This document shows, piece after piece, positions 16,502 through 26,357 of a stretch of DNA of 34,235 nt. This stretch comes from Natranaerobius trueperi (GTDB lineage: Bacteria > Bacillota > Natranaerobiia > Natranaerobiales > Natranaerobiaceae). The stretch covers positions 1-34,235 of the forward strand of contig NZ_NIQC01000028.1 of assembly GCF_002216005.1 (NCBI RefSeq), in the 5' to 3' direction. Made by a program: the position numbers and the translations under genes. The stretch's first letter is position 1, and each line of letters begins with the position of its first letter. The notes below the pieces were generated by a model. The model saw nothing but the letters and a program-made list of their open reading frames with translations, searched no databases and was not told the origin of the DNA.

Positions 16502-18575
16502 AACTTTATTATTTGAAATTGGTACTGAAGAATTACCAGCACGTTATATTCCAAAAGCTATTAACCAAATCGAAGTCAAATCTAAAAAACTGTTTGAAGA
16601 ATATAAAATTGGATATTCAGATCTCAAAGTAATGGCTACTCCAAGAAGGTTAGTGCTTCAAGCTTTTGGTGTTGAAGAAACACAAAAAAGCGATACCAGT
16701 AAAAAAAGGGGTCCTTCTAAAGATATAGCTTACGATAAAGATGGAAACCCAACTAAAGCAGTAATTGGATTTGCAAAAGGTCAGGGAGTAGAAGTAGAAG
16801 AATTGCAAATAGAAAAAGAATCAGATAAAGAATATGTTTATGCTGTAAAAAATGTTAAGGGAAAAGAGACTATCCAGGTATTACCTGATTTATTTAATCA
16901 ATTAATTAGATCGATTGAATTTCCTGTAAAAATGTTTTGGAGAAATAGATCTGAAAAATTTATACGTCCAGTTAGATGGATTGTGGCAATGTTAGGAACA
17001 GAAGTTGTTTCATTTAATTTTGGAAATGTGAACGCATCTAATTTAAGCAAAGGTCACAGATTTTTAGGTTCAGAAGCAATACATATTGAAAATCCTAGTA
17101 AATATGAAGAATTGTTAGAAAAATCTTATGTTATGGTCGATCATAATAAGAGGCGGAGCTCTATTAAAAATCAAGTTGAAAAATTAGCACAAGAATTAGA
17201 TGCTGTAGCTGAAATGCCAGAAAATTTGCTTGAAGAAGTTAATTTTTTAGTAGAATGGCCAACTGCATTGACGGGAAGCTTTTCAAAAGAATTTTTAAAT
17301 ATTCCAAAAGAAGCGTTGATTACTTGTATGCAAGATCATCAAAAGTATTTTGGACTTTTAGATAAAAAACAGAACACCACTTTGTTATCGTACTTCATAA
17401 CAATTAGAAATGGTGATGATACCGCAATTGAAAAAGTTAAAGCTGGTAATGAGAGAGTTTTAAGAGCACGTCTTTCTGATGCTAACTTTTTCTATCAAGA
17501 GGATCGTCGTACTACTTTAGAAACTAAATTAGAAGACTTGAAATCTATAATTTATAGAGAAGAACTTGGTAGTGTTGCAAAAAAAGTTGATCGAATGAAT
17601 GAATTAGGAAGGACATTGCTTGATATACTTGAACTTTCAGAGCCTGTTCGTTCCTTATCCCTTAGGGCTATTGATCTATCTAAAGCAGATTTAACTACAC
17701 AAATGGTAGGTGAATTTCCAAAGCTGCAAGGTATCATGGGTGAAAAGTATGCTAAATTAGATGGAGAAGATGAAAAAGTTGCTCGTGGGATCTCAGAGCA
17801 TTACCTACCGAGATTTACAGGTGATCAAGTTCCTCAAACAATGGTTGGAACAATTACAAGTATTGTTGATAAGGTTGACAACATAGCGAGTAGCTTTGCC
17901 ATAGGAGAGCGTCCTTCAGGAAACCAAGATCCGTATGCATTAAGACGGCAAGCATTAGGTGTTGTCCATATAGTATTAGAAACTGAACTTTCTTTTTCCC
18001 TTGAACAATTATTTCATCGAGCATTATCTTTAATACCAGAAGAAAGTTCTGTATCTTCTACTTCAGAAATTTTAAAGGATATACGTGAGTTCATAAAACA
18101 TCGAACTAAAACAGTGTTTCTAGAACACAATTTACCTGTAGATATTATCGATGCTGTTTTAGCATCTGAAAACTCAAATATTCACAAAGCGTTTTTACGT
18201 GCTAAAAAACTAAATGAATTAAGAGATACACAAGTTTTAAAAGATGTATTAGGTGGTTTTAATAGAGTTAAAAGCTTAGCAGATAAAGCAAATCATGAGG
18301 AAGTCTATACAGAATTGTTCCAGGATGAAAATGAGAAGTATATATATCAAAAATATAAAGATATGAAAGAAAGTATCAGTGATAGTTTAGATAATGATGA
18401 TATTTCTAAAGCTTTAGATGAACTAGCGTCTTTAAAGAATGATATTGATATGTTCTTTGATAATGTTATGGTAATGGTAGATGATAAACATCTTCAAAGT
18501 AATAGGTTGAACTTAATTTTTAAAATAAGGGAAATGTATTATCAGGTTTCTGATTTTTCACGACTACAAGATTAA
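16494..18575 (+). CDS. glyS: Glycyl-tRNA synthetase beta subunit
   Basis: The 693-aa protein begins with [17 protein letters not shown], the family's N-terminal signature, and contains [16 protein letters not shown], plus GVEWPTAL-like and HQKYF segments ([24 protein letters not shown]). The C-terminal portion is a helical anticodon-binding region. It provides tRNA binding for the alpha2beta2 enzyme. The start overlaps the glyQ stop, indicating coupled translation. A perfect palindromic terminator follows five bases later. Confidence 0.97.
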   Translation: MAKTLLFEIGTEELPARYIPKAINQIEVKSKKLFEEYKIGYSDLKVMATPRRLVLQAFGVEETQKSDTSKKRGPSKDIAYDKDGNPTKAVIGFAKGQGVEVEELQIEKESDKEYVYAVKNVKGKETIQVLPDLFNQLIRSIEFPVKMFWRNRSEKFIRPVRWIVAMLGTEVVSFNFGNVNASNLSKGHRFLGSEAIHIENPSKYEELLEKSYVMVDHNKRRSSIKNQVEKLAQELDAVAEMPENLLEEVNFLVEWPTALTGSFSKEFLNIPKEALITCMQDHQKYFGLLDKKQNTTLLSYFITIRNGDDTAIEKVKAGNERVLRARLSDANFFYQEDRRTTLETKLEDLKSIIYREELGSVAKKVDRMNELGRTLLDILELSEPVRSLSLRAIDLSKADLTTQMVGEFPKLQGIMGEKYAKLDGEDEKVARGISEHYLPRFTGDQVPQTMVGTITSIVDKVDNIASSFAIGERPSGNQDPYALRRQALGVVHIVLETELSFSLEQLFHRALSLIPEESSVSSTSEILKDIREFIKHRTKTVFLEHNLPVDIIDAVLASENSNIHKAFLRAKKLNELRDTQVLKDVLGGFNRVKSLADKANHEEVYTELFQDENEKYIYQKYKDMKESISDSLDNDDISKALDELASLKNDIDMFFDNVMVMVDDKHLQSNRLNLIFKIREMYYQVSDFSRLQD

Positions 18576-18579
18576 TAGA

Positions 18580-18607
18580 AAGTTAGGTCCTAGGACCTAA
18601 CTTTTTT
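18580..18607 (+). terminator. Terminator after glyQS
   Basis: A perfect 24-base palindrome (18580-18603, arms AAGTTAGGTCCT/AGGACCTAACTT) runs into a T tract. Confidence 0.92.
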
Positions 18608-18703
18608 ATATAAATTAAAACAATTACCAAGATATTTTACTGTTGAAATAGTATATACTATATGTGATAATGTTATTAAATAGTATAACATATTTATTTA
18701 CAG

Positions 18704-19339
18704 GTGGTGGTAATAATTCAACTGTCTAAAAGGCAAGAAGATATTGTAAATATTGCAAAAGAAAATGGACCGATTACAGGTGAAGAAATTGCCTCAACTT
18801 TAAACTTAGCAAGAGCCACACTTAGACCTGATCTTAGTTTTCTTACGATGGCAGGCGTATTAGAGGCAAGACCAAAAGTAGGTTATTATTACACAGGAAA
18901 GGGAATCAGTAATGTTATTGGAGAAGTTTTAAAACAAAAAAAAGTGAATGAAATTCAAGGGTTGCCAGTTGCAGTAAACGAAGAAACCAGTGTGTATGAT
19001 GCAATAGTTACATTATTTTTAGAAGATGTTGGAACACTCTTTGTGGTTGATAATCAAAACATATTAAAAGGAGTGGTTTCGAGAAAAGATTTCTTAAAAA
19101 TAACTTTAGGAGATAATGATCTAAATAAATTACCTATTGGTATAATAATGACTAGAAGTCCAAATGTAATTACAGTCAAAGATAGTGACTCTGCTTTGTT
19201 AGCTGCGAAGAAAATACAAGAGTTTCAAATAGACTGTTTGCCTGTATTGGGAAAGGATAATGATAAAATAGATGATGAACTAGTAGGGAGAATTAGTAAA
19301 ACACATTTAATTAAAATTATAGCTGAAATTGATATCTAA
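18704..19339 (+). CDS. ccpN: CcpN-like transcription regulator (HTH + two CBS domains)
   Basis: The 211-aa product has an N-terminal winged HTH (KRQEDIVNIAKENGPITGEE then LNLARATLRPDLSFLTMAG). Two CBS domains (about 80-205, e.g. DVGTLFVVDNQNILKGVVSR) probably sense nucleotide. CcpN in Bacillus represses gluconeogenic genes; here ppsR and ppdK follow, so a control role in pyruvate/PEP flux fits. The start is uncertain: GTG 18704 and 18707 have no clear upstream ribosome site, whereas AGGTGGTGG (18702-18710) would fit a start at about 18716, where only ATT is present. The gap upstream contains AT-rich sequence but no sure operator. Confidence 0.88.
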   Translation: MVVIIQLSKRQEDIVNIAKENGPITGEEIASTLNLARATLRPDLSFLTMAGVLEARPKVGYYYTGKGISNVIGEVLKQKKVNEIQGLPVAVNEETSVYDAIVTLFLEDVGTLFVVDNQNILKGVVSRKDFLKITLGDNDLNKLPIGIIMTRSPNVITVKDSDSALLAAKKIQEFQIDCLPVLGKDNDKIDDELVGRISKTHLIKIIAEIDI

Positions 19340-19368
19340 AATACTAAGTACAGAGAGGAGGTTGTCTT

Positions 19369-20193
19369 TTGACACCAGACCAAACACCAATTTGTTATAT
19401 AGTTTCCGACTCTATAGGTGAAACTGCTGAATTAGTTGTGAAAGCTGTTTCTAGCCAATTTAATGCTCAAGATTGTGAATTTAGAAGAATTCCTTATGCA
19501 AATGATATCGAAACAATTAAAGAAGTTGTACAAGAAGCTCAACATTTTAATAGTTTAGTGGCATATACGTTAGTTGATCCAGAGCTACGTGAATATATGG
19601 AAAAGAGTACCAGGGAGTATAGGATACAATCTGTTGATATAATGGGACCTATGTTAACATCTTTTCAAAAACTTTATAAGAAGAGTCCCAAGTTAGAACC
19701 TGGGCTAGTAAGAAAATTAGATGAGTCGTACTTTAAAAGAGTTGATGCAATTGAGTTTGCTGTTAAATATGATGATGGTAAAGACCCTAGAGGTATTTTA
19801 CAAGCAGATGTTACTTTGATTGGTGTATCTAGAACATCAAAGACGCCACTTAGTATGTACCTTGCAAATAAAAGGATAAAAGTGGCTAATCTACCTTTAG
19901 TTCCAGAGGTTAAACCACCTAAAGAACTATTTCAGGCCCCAAAAGAAAAAATTATAGGATTAGTGATAGATCCTTATAAGCTTAATGATATAAGAAAAGA
20001 ACGCCTTAAAACATTAGGGCTAAGATCACAAGCCAATTATGCCAAAATGGATAGAATCTTGTCCGAATTAGAGTTTTGTGAGAATATCATTAAAGAAGTT
20101 GGCTGTCCTACAATTGATGTAAGTAATAGAGCTGTAGAAGAAACAGCTCAAAAAATATTGCATATGATTAGGGGGAGAGAAGAAAATGAGTAA
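19369..20193 (+). CDS. ppsR: Pyruvate phosphate dikinase regulatory protein (kinase/phosphorylase)
   Basis: The 274-aa DUF299 protein has the P-loop-like G-V-S-R-T-S-K-T at 152-159 and the N-terminal SDSIGETAELVVKAV motif. This bifunctional enzyme inactivates PPDK by ADP-dependent phosphorylation of a threonine beside the catalytic His, and reverses it with phosphate. Its target gene ppdK starts within its last eight bases, so the assignment to PPDK rather than PEP synthase is well supported. The start is TTG 19369 with GAGAGGAGG upstream. Confidence 0.95.
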   Translation: MTPDQTPICYIVSDSIGETAELVVKAVSSQFNAQDCEFRRIPYANDIETIKEVVQEAQHFNSLVAYTLVDPELREYMEKSTREYRIQSVDIMGPMLTSFQKLYKKSPKLEPGLVRKLDESYFKRVDAIEFAVKYDDGKDPRGILQADVTLIGVSRTSKTPLSMYLANKRIKVANLPLVPEVKPPKELFQAPKEKIIGLVIDPYKLNDIRKERLKTLGLRSQANYAKMDRILSELEFCENIIKEVGCPTIDVSNRAVEETAQKILHMIRGREENE

Positions 20194-22840
20194 AAACAAA
20201 CTTATTTATTTATTTTCAGAAGGTAATAAAAGTATGAAAACATTGTTAGGCGGAAAAGGTGCTAACTTAGCTGAAATGATGAGTATTGGTTTACCTGTAC
20301 CACCTGGGTTTACAGTTACTACAGAGGCATGTAATGAATATTATTCAAAAGGTGGAACTATTACTCAGGATCTTAAAAGTGAAATTTTTAAAGCCTTATC
20401 TAAGATCGAAGAAGATACAGATAAAAAATTTGGTGATAAATTAAACCCTCTATTAGTTTCAGTTCGCTCAGGAGCTGTTATATCTATGCCAGGTATGATG
20501 GATACAGTATTAAATTTAGGTCTAAATGATGAAACTGTCAAAGGATTATCAAAAAAGACTGATAATGAGAGGTTTGCACTAGATTCTTATAGACGTTTTA
20601 TTCAAATGTTTGGAGATGTCGTTTTAAAGATCGAACATCACTTATTTGAAAAACAGTTGGATCAGATCAAAAAACGATACAATGTAACAGAGGACACGGA
20701 ATTAACAATAGAAGCATTGAAAGAATTGATTGATAGCTATAAACAAATCACTAAAGCAGAAACTGGACGTGAATTCCCACAAGAACCAAAAGAACAGTTG
20801 CTGTTAGCTATTCAATCTGTCTTTGATTCATGGAACAATCAAAGAGCAAAAGTTTATCGAGATATTCATGATATAGCACATGATCTTGGTACAGCTGTAA
20901 ATATTCAAGCTATGGTTTTTGGTAATATGGGCGAAGATAGTGGAACAGGTGTAGCCTTTACTAGAAACCCTTCTAATGGTGAAAAAGAAGTCTATGGGGA
21001 ATTTTTACTTAATGCTCAAGGTGAAGATGTTGTTGCAGGAATACGAACTCCAAAATCTATAGATCAGTTAGAAAAAGACTTCCCTAAAGCTTACAAGCAA
21101 TTTATGGAAGTGAGTGCGCTGTTAGAAAAACATTATCAAGATATGCAGGATATTGAATTCACTGTAGAAAACAAAAAGCTATATCTATTACAAACAAGAA
21201 ATGGGAAGAGAACTGCTGAAGCGGCTGTTAAAATAGCAGTTGATATGTATAACGAAAAACTTATCACAAAAAAATCGGCTCTTACTCGTGTGGAACCTAA
21301 TCAAATAGCACATTTATTACATCCACAAATTGATCTAGAACAAGAGCTGAAAGTATTAACAAAAGGGTTACCAGCTTCCCCAGGAGCAGCAACTGGAGAG
21401 TTAGTTTTTGACTCCAATGAAGCTGAAGAATTGTCCTCACAAGGTAAAAAAGTTATTTTAGTACGACCTGAAACAACTCCTGATGATATACATGGAATTG
21501 TAGCAGCTGAAGGAATTTTAACAACACGTGGTGGTATGACAAGTCATGCAGCGGTTGTTGCTAGGGGAATGGGAAAACCTTGTGTAACTGGTTGTGATGA
21601 GGCGAGAGTTGATCTTGACAATCAAGAACTTAAGGTTAATGATAAAATTATCCAAAAAGGTGAAATAGTCTCTATTGATGGTAGTACAGGAAATCTAATA
21701 ATGGGTTCAGTAAAGCTTACTGATCCTGGTTTGAACGAAGAATGCCAGAAATTATTAAAATGGGCCGATGAAATTGAATCTGTAGGAGTTAGAGCAAATG
21801 CTGATACACCAGAAGATGCTAAAAAAGCTCGTGAATTTGGAGCAACTGGAATAGGTCTTTGTAGAACTGAACATATGTTTATGGGAACAGAGCGACTTCC
21901 TAAAATACAAGAAATGATTATATCAGATTCTGAAATAGAACGCGAAGAGGCGCTTGAAAAACTATTGCCATATCAAGAGCAAGACTTTTATGAAATTTTA
22001 AAAGCTATGGATGGCTATCCTACTACAATTAGATTACTTGACCCACCTTTACATGAATTTTTACCAAATGTCCATAGTGTAAAAAAAGACCTTGATAAGT
22101 TAATAAATCAATATGGTGAGAACAGCCATCAAGTTGAACAACAAAGACAACTACTCAATAAGGTTAGATCTCTAGAAGAATCTAATCCTATGCTAGGGTT
22201 CCGAGGATGTCGATTAGGGATATTATATCCTGAAATATATATTATGCAAGCAAAAGCGATAGCTCGCGCAGCAAAAACTTTAGTAGATGAGGGATATACT
22301 CCTAAGCCAGAAATAATGATCCCGTTAGTCGGGCATGATAAAGAGCTTGTAATTTTAAAAGAAATGATTGAAGATGTTATTGAAAAGCATACTCGCTCTG
22401 AACATGAACAGAAACTTTATCATATTGGTACAATGCTAGAACTCCCAAGAGCCTGTGTTACAGCTGATGAAATAGCAGAACATGCTGAATTCTTTTCGTT
22501 TGGTACAAATGACTTAACTCAGACTGCCTTAGGTTACAGTAGAGATGATGCTGAGGGGAAATTTTTAGCCCATTATATGCAAAATGAAATAATTCCTGAA
22601 AATCCTTTTATGACAATTGATCAAAAAGGAGTTGGAGAGTTAATTACGACAGCAGTGGATAAAGCAAGCAGAACTAAACCTGGAATTAAATTAGGTGTTT
22701 GTGGCGAACATGGAGGGGATTCTCAATCTATTGAGTTTTTTTATAAAGTTGGTCTTAACTATGTTAGCTGTTCCCCATTCAGAGTACCTGTAGCTCGACT
22801 ATCAGCTGCACAAGCTGCATTAAAATTACAAGAGGAATAA
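20186..22840 (+). CDS. ppdK: Pyruvate, phosphate dikinase
   Basis: The 884-aa enzyme has an N-terminal nucleotide-binding domain (GGKGANLAEMMSIGLPVPPGFT, then SVRSGAVISMPGMMDTVLNLG). The phosphohistidine domain reads GGMTSHAAVVARGMGKPCVTG, with catalytic His454 preceded by the regulatory Thr-Ser. The C-terminal PEP/pyruvate barrel has GVCGEHGGD, with Cys839 as the acid/base residue. It interconverts PEP + AMP + PPi with pyruvate + ATP + Pi. In anaerobes it serves PPi-dependent glycolysis or gluconeogenesis. It overlaps ppsR by eight bases and ends at a strong hairpin. Confidence 0.98.
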   Translation: MSKNKLIYLFSEGNKSMKTLLGGKGANLAEMMSIGLPVPPGFTVTTEACNEYYSKGGTITQDLKSEIFKALSKIEEDTDKKFGDKLNPLLVSVRSGAVISMPGMMDTVLNLGLNDETVKGLSKKTDNERFALDSYRRFIQMFGDVVLKIEHHLFEKQLDQIKKRYNVTEDTELTIEALKELIDSYKQITKAETGREFPQEPKEQLLLAIQSVFDSWNNQRAKVYRDIHDIAHDLGTAVNIQAMVFGNMGEDSGTGVAFTRNPSNGEKEVYGEFLLNAQGEDVVAGIRTPKSIDQLEKDFPKAYKQFMEVSALLEKHYQDMQDIEFTVENKKLYLLQTRNGKRTAEAAVKIAVDMYNEKLITKKSALTRVEPNQIAHLLHPQIDLEQELKVLTKGLPASPGAATGELVFDSNEAEELSSQGKKVILVRPETTPDDIHGIVAAEGILTTRGGMTSHAAVVARGMGKPCVTGCDEARVDLDNQELKVNDKIIQKGEIVSIDGSTGNLIMGSVKLTDPGLNEECQKLLKWADEIESVGVRANADTPEDAKKAREFGATGIGLCRTEHMFMGTERLPKIQEMIISDSEIEREEALEKLLPYQEQDFYEILKAMDGYPTTIRLLDPPLHEFLPNVHSVKKDLDKLINQYGENSHQVEQQRQLLNKVRSLEESNPMLGFRGCRLGILYPEIYIMQAKAIARAAKTLVDEGYTPKPEIMIPLVGHDKELVILKEMIEDVIEKHTRSEHEQKLYHIGTMLELPRACVTADEIAEHAEFFSFGTNDLTQTALGYSRDDAEGKFLAHYMQNEIIPENPFMTIDQKGVGELITTAVDKASRTKPGIKLGVCGEHGGDSQSIEFFYKVGLNYVSCSPFRVPVARLSAAQAALKLQEE

Positions 22841-22890
22841 TAAAAGGGGCTGTCCCAAAAGTAAAAGCTTTTGGGATTAAGCCCCTTTTA
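22841..22890 (+). terminator. Hairpin terminator downstream of ppdK
   Basis: 22841-22851 pairs with 22880-22890 (11 bp), and 22853-22861 pairs with 22868-22876 (9 bp) after a small internal loop, then T-rich DNA. The left half coincides with the left inverted repeat of the IS remnant, so the element may have brought this terminator. Confidence 0.8.
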
Positions 22891-22974
22891 TATTTAAATA
22901 AATAAAAAAAGAAGCCTCTCCTTTGATAAAATGGTAAGTGACCAAACAAACCAAAAGAGAGGAGCGGCTTCTTT

Positions 22975-23325
22975 ATGAGCAATAATAAAATTGTTTTTAA
23001 AAATTATAACATTAATCAATTACACTTACCAATGGATTTAAATGAAGAAAGTCCAAAGAATCATTTAGTAAGAGTAGTAAATGATGCGATAGACGATAAT
23101 ATATTTTTATAAATATTCTTAAAATACTACCATGGTGGAGGTAGAAGCAGTTATTGTCAAAAGATGATGACTAAAATTTTAGTATATACTTATACTCAAA
23201 AGATTTAAACTTCAAGACAAATAGAGGATATCTTACAAAATCGATACTACAAATGCTGCGATTGTCATGATTGTGATTTAGGAAGAAGTGTACCCGATAA
23301 AAAACTGACTGGTATGAACAGTTGA
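22975..23325 (+). pseudogene. Broken IS1182-family transposase
   Basis: The frame opens at ATG 22975 after AGAGGAG and reads like the N-terminus of IS1182 transposases (NYNINQLHLPMDLNEESPKN then HLVRVVNDAI). It is interrupted in the same frame by TAA at 23110 and TAA at 23206; the latter replaces the Tyr expected in K-I-Y-T-S-R-Q-I-E. Coding similarity continues through both stops (KYYHGGGRSSYCQKMMTKIL). After LQN the text jumps to YYKCCDCHDCDLG, similar to the Cys-rich C-terminal part, which suggests a large internal deletion. Third stop at 23323. Confidence 0.75.
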
Positions 23326-23359
23326 GTTAATTGGGTAATAGAAAAATATAAAAAACAAG

Positions 23360-23747
23360 AGCATTATTTCTTATGTTATTGGCAAATCAAACAACAATGT
23401 AATTGTATTTGAAACCTTTGATAAAGCTATTGAAAATCACCCTAATGCAAAACTTATTTTCCATAGGATCGTGGTTTTCAGTATACCAGCAAAGCATTTA
23501 GAAAGAAGCTGGATCAAGCTGGCATGGTTCAAAGCATGTCTCGTGTTGGGGCTGTATCGATAATGGTCCTATGGAAGGTTTCTGGGGGATATTGAAATCC
23601 GAAATGTATCACCTTCAAAAGTTTGAAAGTCTCAAGTGTACCATAGAAGAATATATAGATTACTACTACAATAATCGTTATAAAAAAAGATTGAAGTGCA
23701 TTACACCACTAGAGTATCGTAATTATCAAGCACAAGCGGCTGTATAA
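23360..23747 (+). pseudogene. Truncated, frameshifted IS3-family transposase (integrase core)
   Basis: Only the C-terminal part of the DDE domain remains. Readable pieces are ISYVIGKSNNNVIVFETFDK, then after a one-base loss near 23465 DRGFQYTSKAFRKKLDQAGM, then after another near 23552 CIDNGPMEGFWGILKSEMYH. The tail reads YYNNRYKKRLKCITPLEYRN. The first catalytic Asp region is missing, and two frameshifts prevent activity. The order and motifs match the IS150/IS3 group. It lies inside the IS1182-like shell. Confidence 0.85.
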
Positions 23748-23750
23748 ATA

Positions 23751-23777
23751 TAGCGCCAATCAATGCGATTGACGCTA
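23751..23777 (+). terminator. Hairpin after the IS3 remnant
   Basis: TAGCGCCAATC (23751-23761) pairs with GATTGACGCTA (23767-23777) with one C-A mismatch, followed by CACAATTTTTT. It would end transcription of the IS3 transposase. Confidence 0.6.
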
Positions 23778-23932
23778 CACAATTTTTTGATTATTCCCAC
23801 TGTCTACTTGACAGGGCAGTTCAGTGTACTAGTTGGGCTGTTTTTTTAAACTTCACAATTTAAATTTTAATTCAATCTTACAAGTAAGGGCATATTTTAA
23901 AAATTTAACTATACCTTTGGGAAAGCCCCTTT

Positions 23933-25153
23933 TTAATCGAATATAAATGATAGTATTGATTCTCTGATACTTTGTAAAGCATCTGTTATAATATTACTAA
24001 TTCCTCTTAAAATGCGTCCAAAAAAACCTAACTCATCAACATCTTCACTAGCTATGGCGTTCACACTCCCAATTTTTTCACTATTTTCGTATATCACTAA
24101 TTCTCCTAACTTATCTCCTTGTGTTACAGGAGCTGAAATTTTATCTTGTTTTAATTTTAATTCTGAGCTTAATTCATCAGGATCGTTAGTTTCTGTAATA
24201 ACATCTAGGTTGTGTTCACTTACGACTGCAACTTCTCTTTCTTGACCCATTTTAATGGGTACTGAATCAATCTTCTTATTTTCTTCGATGATAGTTACTT
24301 TATCATAATTATTGTATCCATAGTCAAGAAGATCTATTGCTAAGGAATAACGATCATTTCTTTCCTCTGTTCCCAAGATGACTGATATATATCTAGTGTT
24401 ATTTCTGTCAGCAGTAGCGACGAAGTTATGTCCTGCTGCAGCTGTTCGACCTGTTTTCAATCCATCAGTTCCTTCGTACGAATAGGATGTATCTCTTTCT
24501 GGTAATAGTACATTTCTATTATATTGAGATATGTCATTGAATTCAAATTCAGGGATACTTTCTAACTCTAAAATTTCTGGAGTGTTTTGTATTGCATATT
24601 GTGATAATAACCCTACATCTTTTGCACTCATATATTGATCATCAAAATCAAGCCCAATATTATCTTGAAAATTGGTGTTTTCTAATCCTATTTCATCAGC
24701 TTTTGCATTCATTTCATCTACAAACTGATCTACACTACCATACATGTGTTCAGCTAGAACAATGCAAGCATCATTTGCAGAAACTACAGCAATACCTTTT
24801 AACAACTCTTCAATACTAACTTCTTGACCAGCATTTAAAAACATCTGACTTTCTTCTTGACTTACACTTTCCCATGCGTTTGTACTTGTTACAGTAGTCT
24901 CATCTAGTTCAAGCTCACCTTCTTCTATTGCTTCTAACCCAATAACTAATGTCATTATTTTTGTCAAACTTGCTGGTGCCAATTTTTCACTTATGTTTTC
25001 TTCGTAAATAATTCTTCCTGTGTCAGCTTCCATTAATAAAGCAGCTTCAGCATCTATGTCAAACTCCTGAGCTAAACCTGTCATAGGTGAAAATATCTGT
25101 GAAACCATAAAAGATGTTGTTAAAAATTTTGTGATTAGTTTAGTGTAATACAA
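23933..25153 (-). CDS. dacF: D-alanyl-D-alanine carboxypeptidase (S11, DacF/PBP5-like)
   Basis: The 406-aa product has an N-terminal signal peptide (LITKFLTTSFMVSQIFSPMTGLAQ is split by its hydrophobic core). The three penicillin-binding motifs are SLTK (62-65), S-A-N (125-127) and KTG (233-235). A C-terminal beta domain and a final amphipathic helix (FGRILRGISNIITDALQSI) for membrane attachment complete it. It trims the terminal D-Ala from wall peptides; the dacF branch is a sporulation enzyme in Bacillus, but DacA/DacB-type roles are also possible. The start is TTG 25153 with AAGGAGG upstream on the minus strand. The stop codon overlaps the right inverted repeat of the IS remnant. Confidence 0.93.
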   Translation of the reverse strand: MYYTKLITKFLTTSFMVSQIFSPMTGLAQEFDIDAEAALLMEADTGRIIYEENISEKLAPASLTKIMTLVIGLEAIEEGELELDETTVTSTNAWESVSQEESQMFLNAGQEVSIEELLKGIAVVSANDACIVLAEHMYGSVDQFVDEMNAKADEIGLENTNFQDNIGLDFDDQYMSAKDVGLLSQYAIQNTPEILELESIPEFEFNDISQYNRNVLLPERDTSYSYEGTDGLKTGRTAAAGHNFVATADRNNTRYISVILGTEERNDRYSLAIDLLDYGYNNYDKVTIIEENKKIDSVPIKMGQEREVAVVSEHNLDVITETNDPDELSSELKLKQDKISAPVTQGDKLGELVIYENSEKIGSVNAIASEDVDELGFFGRILRGISNIITDALQSIRESILSFIFD

Positions 25154-25346
25154 TTTTTCGTCCTCCTTATTTTTCTAATTTTAATTTTTACCTAAAAACA
25201 AGAGAATATACCAGACTTGAACGATTATCGTAGATAGGCAGGAATATAATATGTTTTAATAGTATAAGAAAAGTGCAACATACATAATAATATTTTAGTC
25301 TTAGATAGTAGGATTGGTCAAGAACTCTTTTTAAGGAGAATCAAAA

Positions 25347-26357
25347 ATGGATTATCGTGAAACCATAGAAGAGAATGAAAAGAAAGTATTAGCTAGTTAT
25401 GCAACTTTTTCAACTAATAGTAAAGGACGATTGAGGCAAGAAGAAGAATGTTCAATTAGAACTTGTTTTCAAAAAGACAGAGATAGAATTTTACATAGTA
25501 AAGCATTCCGTAGATTAAAGCATAAAACACAGGTGTTTATTTCACCTGAAGGTGATCATTACAGGACAAGACTAACCCATACTTTAGAGGTGGCCCAATT
25601 ATCTCGTACTGTAGCGAGAGCTCTTAACTTAAACGAAGATTTAACAGAAGCTATTGCCCTTGGTCATGATCTAGGACATACACCATTTGGCCATGCTGGT
25701 GAAGCAGTTCTAGACAAACTTGTTCCAGGTGGTTTTCATCATAATTTTCAAAGTTTACGTGTAGTAGATTACCTAGAACGACCAGGGGGATTAAATCTAA
25801 CACAGGAAGTCAGAGATGGTATAGAAAACCATACTGGAGATAAAGCTCCTTTTACTTTAGAAGGTAGAATAGTCAAAATATGTGATCGTATAGCTTATAT
25901 AAACCATGATATAGATGATGCTATAAGAGGTGAGATAATATCACAAAGTGATTTGCCTTATGACTCACTTGAGATATTAGGATTTACATCGAATTCTAGG
26001 ATTAATAGTATGATTTTTGATTTAATAACTACTAGTAAAGAATCAAAAGATATTAAGATGAGTGATGGAATCAGAGAAACTGTAAATAGACTTAGGAAGT
26101 TTCTTTTTAGAAAAGTGTATATTGGGTCAGAAGCAAAAGAAGAAGAAAGTAAAGCTATGTTTGTTATCGAGTCAGTTTATGATTATTTTAGAAAAAATCA
26201 TGATAAACTACCTGTTGATGTGCAAACTTTGCTTGATACTATTCCACTTGAAAGAGTAGTATGTGATTACGTGGCCGGTATGACTGATAGATATATTTTA
26301 GATCTCTATAGAGATATTTTTTTACCGAAACCGTGGAGTTTTAGAAGGGAAGAATAA
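25347..26357 (+). CDS. dgt: dGTPase-like HD phosphohydrolase
   Basis: The 336-aa product has the HD-domain residues: H78 in RLTHTLEVAQLSR, H107-D108 in GHDLGHTPFGHAGE, and a later Asp in YINHDIDDAIRG. It belongs to the deoxyguanosinetriphosphate triphosphohydrolase-like group, which converts dNTPs to deoxynucleosides and triphosphate. The exact dNTP is unknown. In clostridia it commonly precedes dnaG-sigA, as here. ATG 25347 follows AAGGAG. Confidence 0.95.
   Translation: MDYRETIEENEKKVLASYATFSTNSKGRLRQEEECSIRTCFQKDRDRILHSKAFRRLKHKTQVFISPEGDHYRTRLTHTLEVAQLSRTVARALNLNEDLTEAIALGHDLGHTPFGHAGEAVLDKLVPGGFHHNFQSLRVVDYLERPGGLNLTQEVRDGIENHTGDKAPFTLEGRIVKICDRIAYINHDIDDAIRGEIISQSDLPYDSLEILGFTSNSRINSMIFDLITTSKESKDIKMSDGIRETVNRLRKFLFRKVYIGSEAKEEESKAMFVIESVYDYFRKNHDKLPVDVQTLLDTIPLERVVCDYVAGMTDRYILDLYRDIFLPKPWSFRREE

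Larger units (their letters stand above)
22842..23933. mobile_element. Decayed IS1182-like element with nested IS3-like remnant
   Basis: The ends form an inverted repeat: 22842-22862 (AAAAGGGGCTGTCCCAAAAGT) against 23913-23933, matching at 19 of 21 positions. Inside are a broken IS1182-type transposase (22975-23325) and a broken IS3-type transposase (23360-23747). The segment TGTCTACTTGACAGGGCAG (23801-23819) looks like an IS3-group right end. This suggests an IS3 element landed in an IS1182 element and both then decayed and lost sequence. The right repeat touches the stop codon of dacF. No target duplication was clear. Confidence 0.7.
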
